Assembly (NCBI RefSeq): GCF_001921215.1
Contig: NZ_MSIF01000001.1
Span: forward strand, 186,001-250,000
Reading direction: 5' to 3'
Length of the DNA stretch: 64,000 bases
Source: Actinophytocola xinjiangensis
GTDB lineage: Bacteria; Actinomycetota; Actinomycetes; Mycobacteriales; Pseudonocardiaceae
Shown: positions 34,052-43,080 of the stretch, piece after piece
How the letters are laid out: every line of letters starts with the position of its first letter
Position numbering within the stretch: position 1 is the first letter of the stretch
Program-made: the position numbers and the translations under genes
Notes under the pieces: generated by a model
What the model was told of the DNA's origin: nothing
Seen by the model: only the letters and a program-made list of their open reading frames with translations
The model's database searches: none

Positions 34052-34810
34052 TCAGGTCGCGCGCAGCGTGAGGCGGGTCCACGCCCCGAGGTAGACGCGG
34101 TCACCGTCGGCCAGCGGGCGGGGCGTGTTCGGGCGCAGCGGCGCCACCTCGTCGTTGACCGAGACACCGTTGGACGAGTCGAGGTCGACGACCGCCCAGG
34201 TGCCGTCGTCCTGGGCGACCAGCAGCGCGTGCAGGTGCGACACACCCGGGTCCTCCGGCGGACCGGTGAGGTCGATGTCCGGGTCGATGCCCCGCCGGCG
34301 GCTCTGCCGGCCGATGCTGATCTGCGTGCCGCGCAACGGGAAGTTCCGTTCCGGGCAGAACGGCGGGAAGGTGATCCCGCCGGCGTCCGGGCCCTCCGCG
34401 CCGATCACCGTGTCGAAGTACGCCCGGTCGGCGGCCACCGTCACCGTCCACGCCGTCGCGACCGCCGGTTCCGGGGTCGGCTCCGGGGCCGGGGTCGTGT
34501 CCGCCGTCGGCCAGGCCGGCTCCGGGGTCGCGACCGGCGGCGGGCTCACCGGCTTGGGCGGAGGTGCGGCCAGCGAGTCGTGGCCGCACTGCTCGCAGAA
34601 ACGCCCGTAGAGCGGGGCGCCGCAGGCCGCGCAGGGCGTGTCGGGCGCGGGGACGTCCTCCGGTTCCGGCAGCGGGGGAGCGGCCGTCCCCGACGGACCC
34701 GTCCCCGACGGCACGGCCGCCGGCGCGGGACCGTCCATGGCACGGCCGCAGACGTCGCAGTACTCGGGGTCGGCCGAGGCGTGGCCGCTGGGGCACGTCG
34801 ACGTCGCCAT
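34052..34810 (-). CDS. Zinc-ribbon plus FHA-domain protein (phosphothreonine reader)
   Basis: A 252-residue soluble protein. Two Cys4 ribbons open it (CPSGHASADPEYCDVCGRAM and CAACGAPLYGRFCEQCGHD). A Pro/Glu-rich linker follows (about 75-118), and a C-terminal FHA domain ends it: ISIGRQSRRRGIDPDIDL, VSHLHALL and LDSSNGVSVNDEV, which include the Arg, Ser-x-x-His and Asn-Gly residues that contact phosphothreonine. It is the last gene of the kinase operon, one base after the VWA gene. It may read or be a substrate of the PknG-like kinase, but it lacks the N-terminal ETT phosphosite of GarA/OdhI. Confidence 0.88.
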   Translation of the reverse strand: MATSTCPSGHASADPEYCDVCGRAMDGPAPAAVPSGTGPSGTAAPPLPEPEDVPAPDTPCAACGAPLYGRFCEQCGHDSLAAPPPKPVSPPPVATPEPAWPTADTTPAPEPTPEPAVATAWTVTVAADRAYFDTVIGAEGPDAGGITFPPFCPERNFPLRGTQISIGRQSRRRGIDPDIDLTGPPEDPGVSHLHALLVAQDDGTWAVVDLDSSNGVSVNDEVAPLRPNTPRPLADGDRVYLGAWTRLTLRAT

Positions 34811-34811
34811 G

Positions 34812-36110
34812 TCAGCTCTCCGGGGACTTCCGGCGCACCCGCATCGTCTTGCTGGACCGGGTGTCCAGGGTCATCTCGTCGACCGCGGCGACCTTGCGCT
34901 TGAGCCGCACCGTGCCGGTCCGCGCGTCCTCGATGTCGACGACCTTGGACAGCAGCTTCGCGGTGTCGGTGTGGCCGGTCTCGGTCGCCAGCTTCACCGC
35001 GCGGCCCAGCTTGGCCGTCGCGGTCTCCACGTCGCCGGCCTTGCGCGCCTCCAGGCCCTCCTGGATCGCGTCCGCCAGCTCGGCCTGCCCGGTGTAGTGC
35101 GCGACCTCGCGGTTGATCCTGGTCGACAGCGCCGTGTCGTCGGTCCACTGGGCCAGGATGTTGCCCTTGCCGACGACCTGGCCGTCCGGTAACACCAGGC
35201 TGATCCGGCCGGCGAGCATCTTCTCCCCGGTCGAGGCCGCCGGCACCTGCACGCACACGTGGTAGTCGCGGGTCTCCGAACCCCACGAGCCGGTCGGGTA
35301 GTCACCGCTGCGCGGCGGGAACTCGGTACGCCGGCCGGTCAGGTCCGCCAGGGTCGGCTCGACCTGCTTGACGAACTTCACCGCCGCGCCCTGCGGGGTC
35401 CACAGCCGCAGCGACACGTCGGCCACCGCCTTGCTCATCGCCCCGGCCGCCATCGCGCGGAAGTCGGCCTCCAGCTCCTCCGGTTCGGCGACGATGTCGA
35501 CCGTGCCGAGCAGCGCGTCGGCGATCGTGCGCAGCTCCTTGACCTCCCAGTCGGTGCCGATGCCCCGGCAGTCGCAGACGAAGTGGCCGGTGACCGCCTC
35601 GATCGCCTTGGCGAGCTGACGCGGCGTCTCGTGCATGTTCTGGCCGTCGGTCAGCAGGATGGCGTGGCGCATGGAACTCGGGCGGGTGCCGAACAGCTCG
35701 TCGGCCAGCCGCAGCCAGGAGCCGATCGCGGTGCCGCCGTTGGCGGCGAGCCGGTCGACGGCGTTCTTGGCCTCCTCTCGGGTGCGCGGGCCGGCGGGCA
35801 CCAGGTCGTGGCTGCGCGGGTAGACGACGTTGGCCTCGTCGGTGCCGGCGACCACGGCGAACAGCACGCCGTCGCGCAGCGTGTCGATCGCCGCCTTCGT
35901 GGCCTGCTTGGCCGCCAGCAGCTTGCTGCGCGGCACGTGCATCGACCCCGAGCAGTCGACGATGATCACCTCGGCGGCGGTCTCGGACGGCGAGGTCATC
36001 ATCGGCGTACCGGTCGCGGTCACCGTGACGATCGCGTTGACCTCGGTCGCGCCCTGCGACAGGTACTCGTTCTGGTAGACGTCGACCGTGAAGTCCGGTG
36101 CGGCGTTCAT
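34812..36110 (-). CDS. VWA-domain protein of the kinase operon
   Basis: A 432-residue soluble protein. The N-terminal beta region is followed by a von Willebrand A domain (about residues 45-220) with a complete MIDAS site: DCSGSMHVPRSK, NGGTAIGSWL for the conserved Thr, and LLTDGQN for the Asp. The C-terminal part combines an all-beta stretch with a helical region (EGLEARKAGDVETATAKLGRAVKLATETGH) and a basic tail RRKSPES. VWA proteins act as metal-dependent adaptors. It is translationally coupled to the phosphatase upstream. Confidence 0.87.
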   Translation of the reverse strand: MNAAPDFTVDVYQNEYLSQGATEVNAIVTVTATGTPMMTSPSETAAEVIIVDCSGSMHVPRSKLLAAKQATKAAIDTLRDGVLFAVVAGTDEANVVYPRSHDLVPAGPRTREEAKNAVDRLAANGGTAIGSWLRLADELFGTRPSSMRHAILLTDGQNMHETPRQLAKAIEAVTGHFVCDCRGIGTDWEVKELRTIADALLGTVDIVAEPEELEADFRAMAAGAMSKAVADVSLRLWTPQGAAVKFVKQVEPTLADLTGRRTEFPPRSGDYPTGSWGSETRDYHVCVQVPAASTGEKMLAGRISLVLPDGQVVGKGNILAQWTDDTALSTRINREVAHYTGQAELADAIQEGLEARKAGDVETATAKLGRAVKLATETGHTDTAKLLSKVVDIEDARTGTVRLKRKVAAVDEMTLDTRSSKTMRVRRKSPES

Positions 36111-37105
36111 CCTTCGCTCCTGGTCCTCTCGGGGTTCGGGGGGAACGGGACGAGCACGGTGGTGATGTTGTCGTGCCCGCCCAGCTCCAGGGCGACCCTG
36201 GTCAGCTCGTCGGCCGCGCGCGTCGGGTCGACGTCGACCGGTGAGCCGGGCAGCGCCTCGACCAGTGCCGAGGGCTCCGGCAGGTAGTTCCACAGCCCGT
36301 CGCTGCACAGCAGCACCAGCCCGGGGCCCTCGGGCTGGATGGTCAGTGTCCGTGGCTCGATCTGGCCGGCGTCAGCGCCGATCCACTTGGACAGCGCGTG
36401 CGCCTGGTGCACGGCCATCGCCTGCTCCTCGCTCATGCCCTCGGCGACGAGTTCGGTGGCGACCGTGTCGTCGATGGTCAGCACCCGCGCGCCATCGGGC
36501 GCGAGCCAGTACGCGCGGCTGTCGCCGACCCAGCCGACGGTGACGTCGGTCGCGGTGACCACCGCCGAGACGTAGGTGCACGACGGCGCGGTGCCGGGGA
36601 CCGACGGGTCGGCCAGCGCGGTGACCACCTCGATCGCCCTGGCGACGGCCGAGCGGGTGGCCGCGTCGGCGTCCTTGCCCTCCACCGCCGCCTCGAGCAT
36701 CACCGCGAGCGCCTCGTCCACGGCGCGCTGGGAGGCGTTCTCGGCGCGGTCGGAGGTCGCGACGCCGTCGCACACCACCGCGACCACCGTGGGGTTCTCG
36801 CCGGCGGTGGTGCCGAAGGCCATCGAGTCCTCGTTGCGCGCCCGGCGGCGGCCCTTGTCGCTGATGCCGGTGACCACGCCCAGGTCGGACTCCATCCGGT
36901 CGCGGCCGCCGGGCTGGGCCCGTCCGCAGTCCTCGCAGAAGCCGTCCGCGCTCAGGTTCGTCCCGCCGCACGCGACACACGTCCCGGTGGTCGCGGTCCC
37001 CAGCGGGCCGCCCTCCGGGGTGCGGGTGACCAGCAGGTTCGATCCGCAACCTTCACAGAAGCGGTCGTTGGTACCGGCGGACTCGCCGCAGTTGGGACAT
37101 TTCAT
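36107..37105 (-). CDS. PP2C-type Ser/Thr protein phosphatase with N-terminal zinc ribbons
   Basis: A 332-residue phosphatase. Two Cys4 ribbons open the protein (CPNCGESAGTNDRFCEGCGS and CVACGGTNLSADGFCEDCGR). The PP2C domain then shows the metal-binding motifs RARNEDSMAFG, VVAVVCDGVATSD, VGDSRAYWL, LLCSDGLWNYL and GGHDNITTVLV. It is expected to remove phosphate from substrates of the adjacent PknG-like kinase. Both ends overlap neighbours by four bases (pknG before, VWA after). Confidence 0.92.
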   Translation of the reverse strand: MKCPNCGESAGTNDRFCEGCGSNLLVTRTPEGGPLGTATTGTCVACGGTNLSADGFCEDCGRAQPGGRDRMESDLGVVTGISDKGRRRARNEDSMAFGTTAGENPTVVAVVCDGVATSDRAENASQRAVDEALAVMLEAAVEGKDADAATRSAVARAIEVVTALADPSVPGTAPSCTYVSAVVTATDVTVGWVGDSRAYWLAPDGARVLTIDDTVATELVAEGMSEEQAMAVHQAHALSKWIGADAGQIEPRTLTIQPEGPGLVLLCSDGLWNYLPEPSALVEALPGSPVDVDPTRAADELTRVALELGGHDNITTVLVPFPPNPERTRSEG

Positions 37106-39423
37106 ACCCAGGTCCTCGGCCGGATCCGGTTGGCGGTGTCCACCAATGCGATGCGCTCCTTCGTGTTGTCGGCGTGCCTGGCCAGCGTCCGGTAACACCT
37201 TTCCAGACCCGTCCGCAGCCCGTGCTCGGTGAGCGCGTAACCGAGCACCGTGGTGCTGGCGGTGGTGCCGCCGGTGGGGTTGTGTCCGGCCCGGAGCCGG
37301 TCGAACGCGGCCGTGAGGACGTCGGTCGTGGCCCGGACCCGCCGCTGCGCATCGACCTCCAGGTCGGTGAGCAGCGTGCCGGCCGCGGTCAGGTCCTCGT
37401 CGGTGAGCTGGGTGATCGACCCGACCGTGGTACGCGCGCCGACGGCGGCCAGCCGCGCGGCGACGTAGTGGTTGGAGGTCTCGGGCACCGAGCAGAGCAC
37501 CTCGAACGCCTCGTGCCGCTCGCCCCTGGCCAGCAGCGAGCGCGCCAGCCCGAACGCGGCGCTGACGTAGGCGCGGTCGGTGCGCCAGACCACCCGGTAG
37601 TAGCGGTCGGCGGCCAGCCAGTCCTGCATGGCCTCCGCACACGCGGCGATCGCCAGCTTGGGCGCCGCCTCGCCGGGCACGGCCGAGTACACCCGGTCGA
37701 ACCGGTCCCGGGCGGCGGCCGGGTTGTTCTCCGCCAGGTGGGCCAGGCCCCGGTGCCAGTCGACCAGCCACAGCCGGTCGTGGTCCACGGCGTCACGGGC
37801 GACGTCGTCGAGCCGGCGCAGCGCCGAGACCAGGTCACCCAGCTCGATGTAGGCGCGGGCGATGCGCAGCCGCACCTCGATGCTCGACTGCGGCGCGGTG
37901 TGCAGTTCCTCGATCAGCGCGGCCGGGTCGGTCGAGGTGACCGAGGCGAGGAAGGCCGCCGCCGGGTCGGCGCCGTCGATCCTGGGCGCCGGCAGCGAGG
38001 TCACCAGCTCGCCGAGGTCGGGGCCCGACCGCACGCCGTTGCGCACGCCGAAGGCGCGCCGCTCGGGGGTGAACTCGGTCGAGGCGCCCGGCCGGGGCAG
38101 GCCGTCCTCGGTGGCCAGCACCTCACGCAGCACGCCGGTGAGCTGCTCGCGCATCTCCTCGGCCGACCCGAACCGGGCGGTCGGCTCGGCGGCGGCGGCC
38201 CGGCGCAGGAACCGGTCGTAGGACTCGAAGGTGGCCAGCAGCGGCTCGTCGACCGGGTTGGGCAGCGTCTCCCGGTTGCCGTGCTGGAAGTCGAACGGGA
38301 AGGTCATCACCGCGAGCGTGCGGCCGATCGTGTACAGGTCCGACGAGCGCGACGGGCCGACCGAGGCGATCTCCGGCGCCTGGTAGCCGATGGTGCCGTA
38401 GACCGGGCTGTCCTCGTCGTCAACGTGCCGCACGGCGCCGAGGTCGATCAGCTTGAGCTGCTCCTCGGTCTGGATCACGTTGTCCGGCTTGAAGTCGCAG
38501 AACAGCAGGTTCAGCGAGTGCAGGTAGCCGATCGGGGGCAGCATCTCCAGCACGTAGGCGATCGCCTGGGGCAGCGGCAGTACCGCCTCGGCGCCCTGGC
38601 CCTTGCGCAGATTCTTGATCATGTCCTTGAGGGACTGACCGCCGACGTACTCCATCACGATGTAGCCGACCATCGCGCCGGACTCGGCGTCCCGGTGCTG
38701 GACGAAGTTGTGGATCTTGACGATGTTCGGGTGCTCGACCTCGGCCAGGAAGCGCCGCTCGGCCACCGCGGCGGCCATCGCGTCCGCGTCGCCGGTGTCC
38801 AGCAGGCCCTTGAGCACGACCCAGCGGTCGGCCACGGCCCGGTCCAGCGCGAGGTAGATCCAGCCGAGGCCACCGTGGGCCAGACAGCCCAGCACCTCGT
38901 ACTGGTCGTGCAGCACCTCGCCGGGGGACAGCTTCGGGCTGAAGGAGAACCGGTGCCCGCACTTGGTGCAGAAGCCCTCGGTGCGGCCCGGCGTGCCCTC
39001 GCTGCCCCGGCCGACCTTCGTCCCGCAGCTGCTGCAGAAGCGCTTGGACTCGGGCACCTTCGGGTCGGCCAGCACCGCCGACCTCGGGTCGCGGTAGGGC
39101 ACCCGGGGGATCTCCACCAGCCCGGCGCCCAGCAGCCCGCGCGAGGACGACCGGGTGGAGCCGCGCCGCGACCTGGTGGTCACCGCGCCGGACGCCGCCG
39201 TCGGGCTCGTCCAGTTGGTGGCCGTGCTGCCGGTGCGGGTACTGCGGGTGCTGACGGTCGGCCCGTCCAGTTCGGCGGGTGCCGGCGCACCGGTCGCGGG
39301 GGCGGCCGACGCACCGACCGTGGCCGGCGCCGGCGCGGTGACCGGTGCCTCCAGGCCGCAGGTGTCGCAGTAGCCGTCCTCGTCGATGGTGCCCGAGCAG
39401 TCCGGCCGGGAGCACGCGGTCAT
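37102..39423 (-). CDS. pknG: PknG-like Ser/Thr protein kinase with zinc ribbon, rubredoxin-like, kinase and TPR domains
   Basis: A 773-residue soluble kinase. Order: N-terminal Cys4 ribbon (CSRPDCSGTIDEDGYCDTCG), a disordered Ser/Thr/Ala linker, a rubredoxin-like metal site (FCSSCGTKV...GFCTKCGHRF), the kinase domain with GCLAHGGLGWIYLALD, the ATP lysine in WVVLKGLLD, the catalytic loop LLFCDFKPDNV and LIDLGAVRH in place of DFG, then a C-terminal TPR solenoid. This is the PknG architecture plus one extra N-terminal ribbon. In mycobacteria and corynebacteria PknG controls 2-oxoglutarate dehydrogenase through GarA/OdhI in response to amino acids sensed by GlnH-GlnX, and here both partners are in the same operon. 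Confidence 0.95.
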   Translation of the reverse strand: MTACSRPDCSGTIDEDGYCDTCGLEAPVTAPAPATVGASAAPATGAPAPAELDGPTVSTRSTRTGSTATNWTSPTAASGAVTTRSRRGSTRSSSRGLLGAGLVEIPRVPYRDPRSAVLADPKVPESKRFCSSCGTKVGRGSEGTPGRTEGFCTKCGHRFSFSPKLSPGEVLHDQYEVLGCLAHGGLGWIYLALDRAVADRWVVLKGLLDTGDADAMAAAVAERRFLAEVEHPNIVKIHNFVQHRDAESGAMVGYIVMEYVGGQSLKDMIKNLRKGQGAEAVLPLPQAIAYVLEMLPPIGYLHSLNLLFCDFKPDNVIQTEEQLKLIDLGAVRHVDDEDSPVYGTIGYQAPEIASVGPSRSSDLYTIGRTLAVMTFPFDFQHGNRETLPNPVDEPLLATFESYDRFLRRAAAAEPTARFGSAEEMREQLTGVLREVLATEDGLPRPGASTEFTPERRAFGVRNGVRSGPDLGELVTSLPAPRIDGADPAAAFLASVTSTDPAALIEELHTAPQSSIEVRLRIARAYIELGDLVSALRRLDDVARDAVDHDRLWLVDWHRGLAHLAENNPAAARDRFDRVYSAVPGEAAPKLAIAACAEAMQDWLAADRYYRVVWRTDRAYVSAAFGLARSLLARGERHEAFEVLCSVPETSNHYVAARLAAVGARTTVGSITQLTDEDLTAAGTLLTDLEVDAQRRVRATTDVLTAAFDRLRAGHNPTGGTTASTTVLGYALTEHGLRTGLERCYRTLARHADNTKERIALVDTANRIRPRTWV

Positions 39424-40646
39424 CTGGTCGCCTCCTCGGGTGGCCGCTCCCTGTCCTGGAGAGCCTGCTGGTATCGGTTGAGCGCGCGGGTCGCCGCCGG
39501 CAGGTCGCACGGTGCGGTGAACAGCAGCTTATGCGCGGTGGTGTGCAGTTCCTGCAGCGCGAGGTCCTCGGCGTGGCCGAGGCGGGCGGCCTTCACCTGG
39601 AAGGCCTCCAGCCGGCCCCGCAGTTCGGCGCGCCGGTCGAGCAGCCCGCCGATGGTCCGCACCGACCGGCGGACCGCGTCGAGCGTGGCGGCGGCCAGCC
39701 GGTCCAGCCGGTCGGCGGTGGCCGCCAGCTCGGCCCAGCGGCCGGTGTCGCGGCGGGCGGCCAGCGCCCTGAGCTCGGCGTGCAGCCGGGTCGACCCCTC
39801 GCTCGTCGGTTCGGCCAGCCCGGGGTTGGCGATCTTGTCCACGACCGCGGTCCAGGTCTGGCGGGCGGTCGCCTCCGCCGCCTCGATGTCGGCGCACACC
39901 TGGTCGAGGGCGCCGAGCCGGGCGTCGAAGGTGTCCCGCACGGTGGCGGTCTCGGCCAACCGCTCGCGCAGCGCCGCCAGCTCACTCTCGATCCCGGCCA
40001 GCGGATCGGTGGCGGCCACCGACAGCGGATCGGTCACCACCCGTTCGCGGGCGTCGTCGAGTCCGGCGCGGATCCGGTCGAGCTGACCGGTCGTGGCCCC
40101 GTCGCCGGCGGCGACCGACTCGACCAGGATCGACACCGAGCGCAGCTGGTCGGTCAGCGGGTCGAGCCGGCCGATCGTCGCCGACCAGGTCGACTCGGCG
40201 GTGGAGAGCACCTCGATCACCTTCGCGAAGGACTGCTTCATCCGCGCCAGCAGCTCGTCCATGGTGATCCGCTCGACGATCACCGCCGGGCCGGTCAGCC
40301 CGCGCTGTTCCAGGGGGATGTGCTCGGGCTTGAGGCTCACCACCGACCCGGTGAGCAGGGTGTGGAGTTCGGCGAGGTCGTCGTCGTTGGGTCGGGAGCG
40401 CCGGCCACGGATCTCCCGCGCCTTGTCGATCAGCCCCTTGTAGGTGCCGAACTGGTCCCACAGCGCGGCCATCGCCGCCGCGGTCTCCGCCCAGCGGCGC
40501 TCGGTCAGCCCGGTCAGCGCGGCGCCACGCAGCAGCTGGTGCCCGGGGTGTCCGTCCATCTCGACCAGCGACTGGCCGATGGTGTCGCTGTCGGCGACCA
40601 GGCGCTCCAGCTCGTGGTCGGCCTGCTCGCGGGTCAACGCACTCAC
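39420..40646 (-). CDS. Coiled-coil hypothetical protein inserted between glnH and pknG
   Basis: A 408-residue, almost wholly helical protein without signal peptide or membrane segments. Long heptad-rich stretches are visible (LAGIESELAALRERLAETATVRDTFDARLGALDQVCADIEAAEATARQTW, here read in pieces across residues 215-265, and RRAELRGRLEAFQVKAARLG). I do not recognise a family. It overlaps both glnH and pknG by four bases, so stoichiometric co-production with them is likely. A scaffold between the membrane sensor and the kinase is a reasonable guess, no more. Confidence 0.8.
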   Translation of the reverse strand: MSALTREQADHELERLVADSDTIGQSLVEMDGHPGHQLLRGAALTGLTERRWAETAAAMAALWDQFGTYKGLIDKAREIRGRRSRPNDDDLAELHTLLTGSVVSLKPEHIPLEQRGLTGPAVIVERITMDELLARMKQSFAKVIEVLSTAESTWSATIGRLDPLTDQLRSVSILVESVAAGDGATTGQLDRIRAGLDDARERVVTDPLSVAATDPLAGIESELAALRERLAETATVRDTFDARLGALDQVCADIEAAEATARQTWTAVVDKIANPGLAEPTSEGSTRLHAELRALAARRDTGRWAELAATADRLDRLAAATLDAVRRSVRTIGGLLDRRAELRGRLEAFQVKAARLGHAEDLALQELHTTAHKLLFTAPCDLPAATRALNRYQQALQDRERPPEEATR

Positions 40647-41656
40647 GAGCGGTACCTGGCCACCGGCGGCTGGGCCGGGACGTCGAGCAGCGGCTTCATC
40701 CAGTGGTCGTAGCTGCGGACCCAGGCACCGCTGGTGCGGGTCTGCTCGATCACGCCGTTGACGAACCGGACGAAGTCCGACTCGCCCTTGGGGATCGCCA
40801 TGCCGTACGGCTCGGTGTAGATCGGGTCGCCGACGACCATGGTCGTCGGGTCCTGGGCGACCAGCCCGGCCAGGATCGTGTCGTCGGTGGACACCGCGTC
40901 GACCTGGTGCTGCTGGAGCAGCACCAGGCAGTCGGTCCAGTTCTGGACCTGTACGGGCACCGGCTTGGACGGCGCGGCGGCGATGTTGCGCAGCGACGTG
41001 GACCCCTCGGCCGCGCAGACCCTCTTGTCGCCGAGGGACTCCATGCCGGTGTGGCCGGAGTGCTTCTTGACCAGCACCCGCTGGCCGGCCTCGTAGTACA
41101 CCGAGGAGAAGTCGACCTTCTCCAGCCGCTCGCAGGTGATCGACATCGTGCGGATGACGATGTCCACGTCACCGTTCTCCAGCACCGGGATGCGCTGGGA
41201 GGAGGTGATCGCGCGCAGCCGCACCTTGTTCGGATCACCGAAGATCGCGTTGGCGATGGCGCGCGCCATGTCGATGTCGAAGCCGACGATCTCGCCGGTG
41301 TCCGGCTCGCGGTAGCCGAAGTTGAAGGTGTTCTGGTCGACGCCGACGGTCAGCATCCCCTTGGCCCTGATCCGCGCCATCGTCGAGCCGGACGGCATGT
41401 CGCCGGGCGCCGGCAGCGCGCCGGCGGGCGGCAGGCTCTGCGCGGTCGGGTCCTCGCAGTTCTGCTCGGCCGGGGTGTCCAGCGGCTCGGTCACCACGCG
41501 TGCGCCCGCCGGCCAGGGCGGCTTCACCTCGATCGCCGGCGACCCGACCGTCTCGCCGGTGCCGCAGGCGGTGACGGTGGCGGTGGCGACGGTGAGGGCC
41601 AGCGCGGCCAGCGCGCGACGGTGGCGGGTCGGTCGATGGGTCGGTCGGCGGGTCAT
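40643..41656 (-). CDS. glnH: GlnH-like amino-acid-binding lipoprotein
   Basis: A 337-residue lipoprotein: signal peptide with lipobox VTAC (Cys31), a Pro-rich linker, then a type II periplasmic-binding fold (ARIRAKGMLTVGVDQNTFNFGYREPDTGEIVGFDIDMARAIANAIFG, here spanning about residues 95-140, and later VDIVIRTMSITCERLEKVDFS). In the PknG pathway GlnH binds aspartate or glutamate outside the membrane and signals through GlnX rather than feeding a transporter. No ABC permease or ATPase adjoins it, which fits a sensor role. Confidence 0.92.
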   Translation of the reverse strand: MTRRPTHRPTRHRRALAALALTVATATVTACGTGETVGSPAIEVKPPWPAGARVVTEPLDTPAEQNCEDPTAQSLPPAGALPAPGDMPSGSTMARIRAKGMLTVGVDQNTFNFGYREPDTGEIVGFDIDMARAIANAIFGDPNKVRLRAITSSQRIPVLENGDVDIVIRTMSITCERLEKVDFSSVYYEAGQRVLVKKHSGHTGMESLGDKRVCAAEGSTSLRNIAAAPSKPVPVQVQNWTDCLVLLQQHQVDAVSTDDTILAGLVAQDPTTMVVGDPIYTEPYGMAIPKGESDFVRFVNGVIEQTRTSGAWVRSYDHWMKPLLDVPAQPPVARYRS

Positions 41657-42942
41657 CGGTACTCCTTGAGCCGCTGCCAGATTCCGGTGGCCGAGCCGAC
41701 GGCCATCAGCACGGCGAGCACGATCACTCCGATCACGGTGCCGGTGACCGCGTTGCTCGCCTGGGAGATCTCGTCGGTGAACACGGTGTTGGACTCCCCG
41801 AGCGCGGTCCCCAGGTCCTCGTCGACGGCGTCGAAGTGTGTCCGGGCGCCGTTGGCGTCCTCGCCGACGGCCAGGTCGACGGCGCGGCCGTAGTCGCCGC
41901 CGTCGTCGGCCTCGCGGAGTTCGTCGTGGACCTGCTTCCACTTCGCCCAGGCCGTCTCGGCGTCGGGCAGGCCCGCCTCGCCCAGACGGGACTCCAGGCC
42001 GGGGAAGATCTCGTCGAACTCGTCGTTGAACGCGCCGCCGCTGCCCCGGGCGACGAGGGTGAGGGTCTCGTTGGCGCGGGCGGTGAGCGCGGCGATCCGG
42101 GTCTCGGTCAGCTCGCCGATCCGCTCGGAGCCGGCGCGGCTCTGGTCGACGTTGTGCGAGACGCCGAGCACGGCGATGAGCACCCACAGCACCGAGACCA
42201 GCGCGGCGCCGGTGGCCACCAGCAGGCCGACGTTGAACACGCGCCGGGTGGTCCGCCGCAGGTAGACCTGGGTGATGATCAGGATGGCCAGGGCGATGAT
42301 CCCGAGGACCACCTCGACGACGGGGAAGCCGTCGGCGCGGTCCTGGTCGGCGGCCAGGCGCGCGGACTCGGCCGCGAACAGCTCCTCGGCGGCCGGCAGC
42401 AGCTCGGTCCGCATGAGGTTGGAGGCCATCTGCTGGTCGGACGCGCCGACCGGGAAGCCCTGGAGGTTGTTGGCGCGGGCGCGCTCGATGATGCCGGTGT
42501 AGACCGACAGCCGGGTCGACAGGACGTCCAGCGGCCCGTCGCCGACCGACATCTCGGCCGGCTCCCTGGCGGCGACCGCGACCGCGATGGCGGACTCGGC
42601 CTGGGCGATGTCGGTGAGATATCGGTTGCGTAACTCGGCCGACTCGGCGCCGCTGGACAGGAAGGCACTGGTCGCGGTGACGTCCGCGTCCGACAGTGCC
42701 CGGTAGATGTCCTGGGCGGCGACGCTGAGCGGTCCACTGCGCTGCGCCAGGTCCTCGAGAGCGGCACTGCGTCCGCGCACTCCGACGGCTGTCAACACCC
42801 CGACGAGGATGCTCACCAGCACCAATGCGCCCGTGAGCACGGTGAGTACCCCTGGCGTGGTCCTGGCGAGGCTGTTCAGTTCGGCGACGCGCTCGGCCCG
42901 CGTCGGCCGTGCTGGCCGGTCCGTCTCGACGATCGCGGTCAC
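41653..42942 (-). CDS. glnX: GlnX-like four-helix transmembrane sensor
   Basis: A 429-residue membrane protein with four hydrophobic segments: about residues 33-55, 205-228, 238-262 and 398-420. Between the first two is an extracytoplasmic helical sensor region (ALSDADVTATSAFLSSG) resembling four-helix-bundle sensors, and a second such loop lies between helices three and four. It ends in a short basic cytoplasmic tail (GIWQRLKEYR). It matches GlnX, which relays GlnH ligand binding to PknG. It is first in the operon; the GTG start follows a G-rich ribosome site (AAAGGGGGG) with a 10-nt spacer. Confidence 0.9.
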   Translation of the reverse strand: MTAIVETDRPARPTRAERVAELNSLARTTPGVLTVLTGALVLVSILVGVLTAVGVRGRSAALEDLAQRSGPLSVAAQDIYRALSDADVTATSAFLSSGAESAELRNRYLTDIAQAESAIAVAVAAREPAEMSVGDGPLDVLSTRLSVYTGIIERARANNLQGFPVGASDQQMASNLMRTELLPAAEELFAAESARLAADQDRADGFPVVEVVLGIIALAILIITQVYLRRTTRRVFNVGLLVATGAALVSVLWVLIAVLGVSHNVDQSRAGSERIGELTETRIAALTARANETLTLVARGSGGAFNDEFDEIFPGLESRLGEAGLPDAETAWAKWKQVHDELREADDGGDYGRAVDLAVGEDANGARTHFDAVDEDLGTALGESNTVFTDEISQASNAVTGTVIGVIVLAVLMAVGSATGIWQRLKEYR

Positions 42943-43080
42943 GGCAGTGCAACCCCCCTTTCGAGCTTCTCAACCCCAGATCTGACCGCAGCGTAGTCGG
43001 CGCCGACCACGCGCAGTTGCGGAACTCTCCGGTTCGCTCCGCCTCGGCTTGACAGCGACCCCGACCACCCTCCACCATTC

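Noticed and set aside
37174-40086. 970-codon plus-strand frame across pknG and the coiled-coil gene
   Set aside because: Shadow frame; the minus-strand genes have clear domains and coupled starts and stops.
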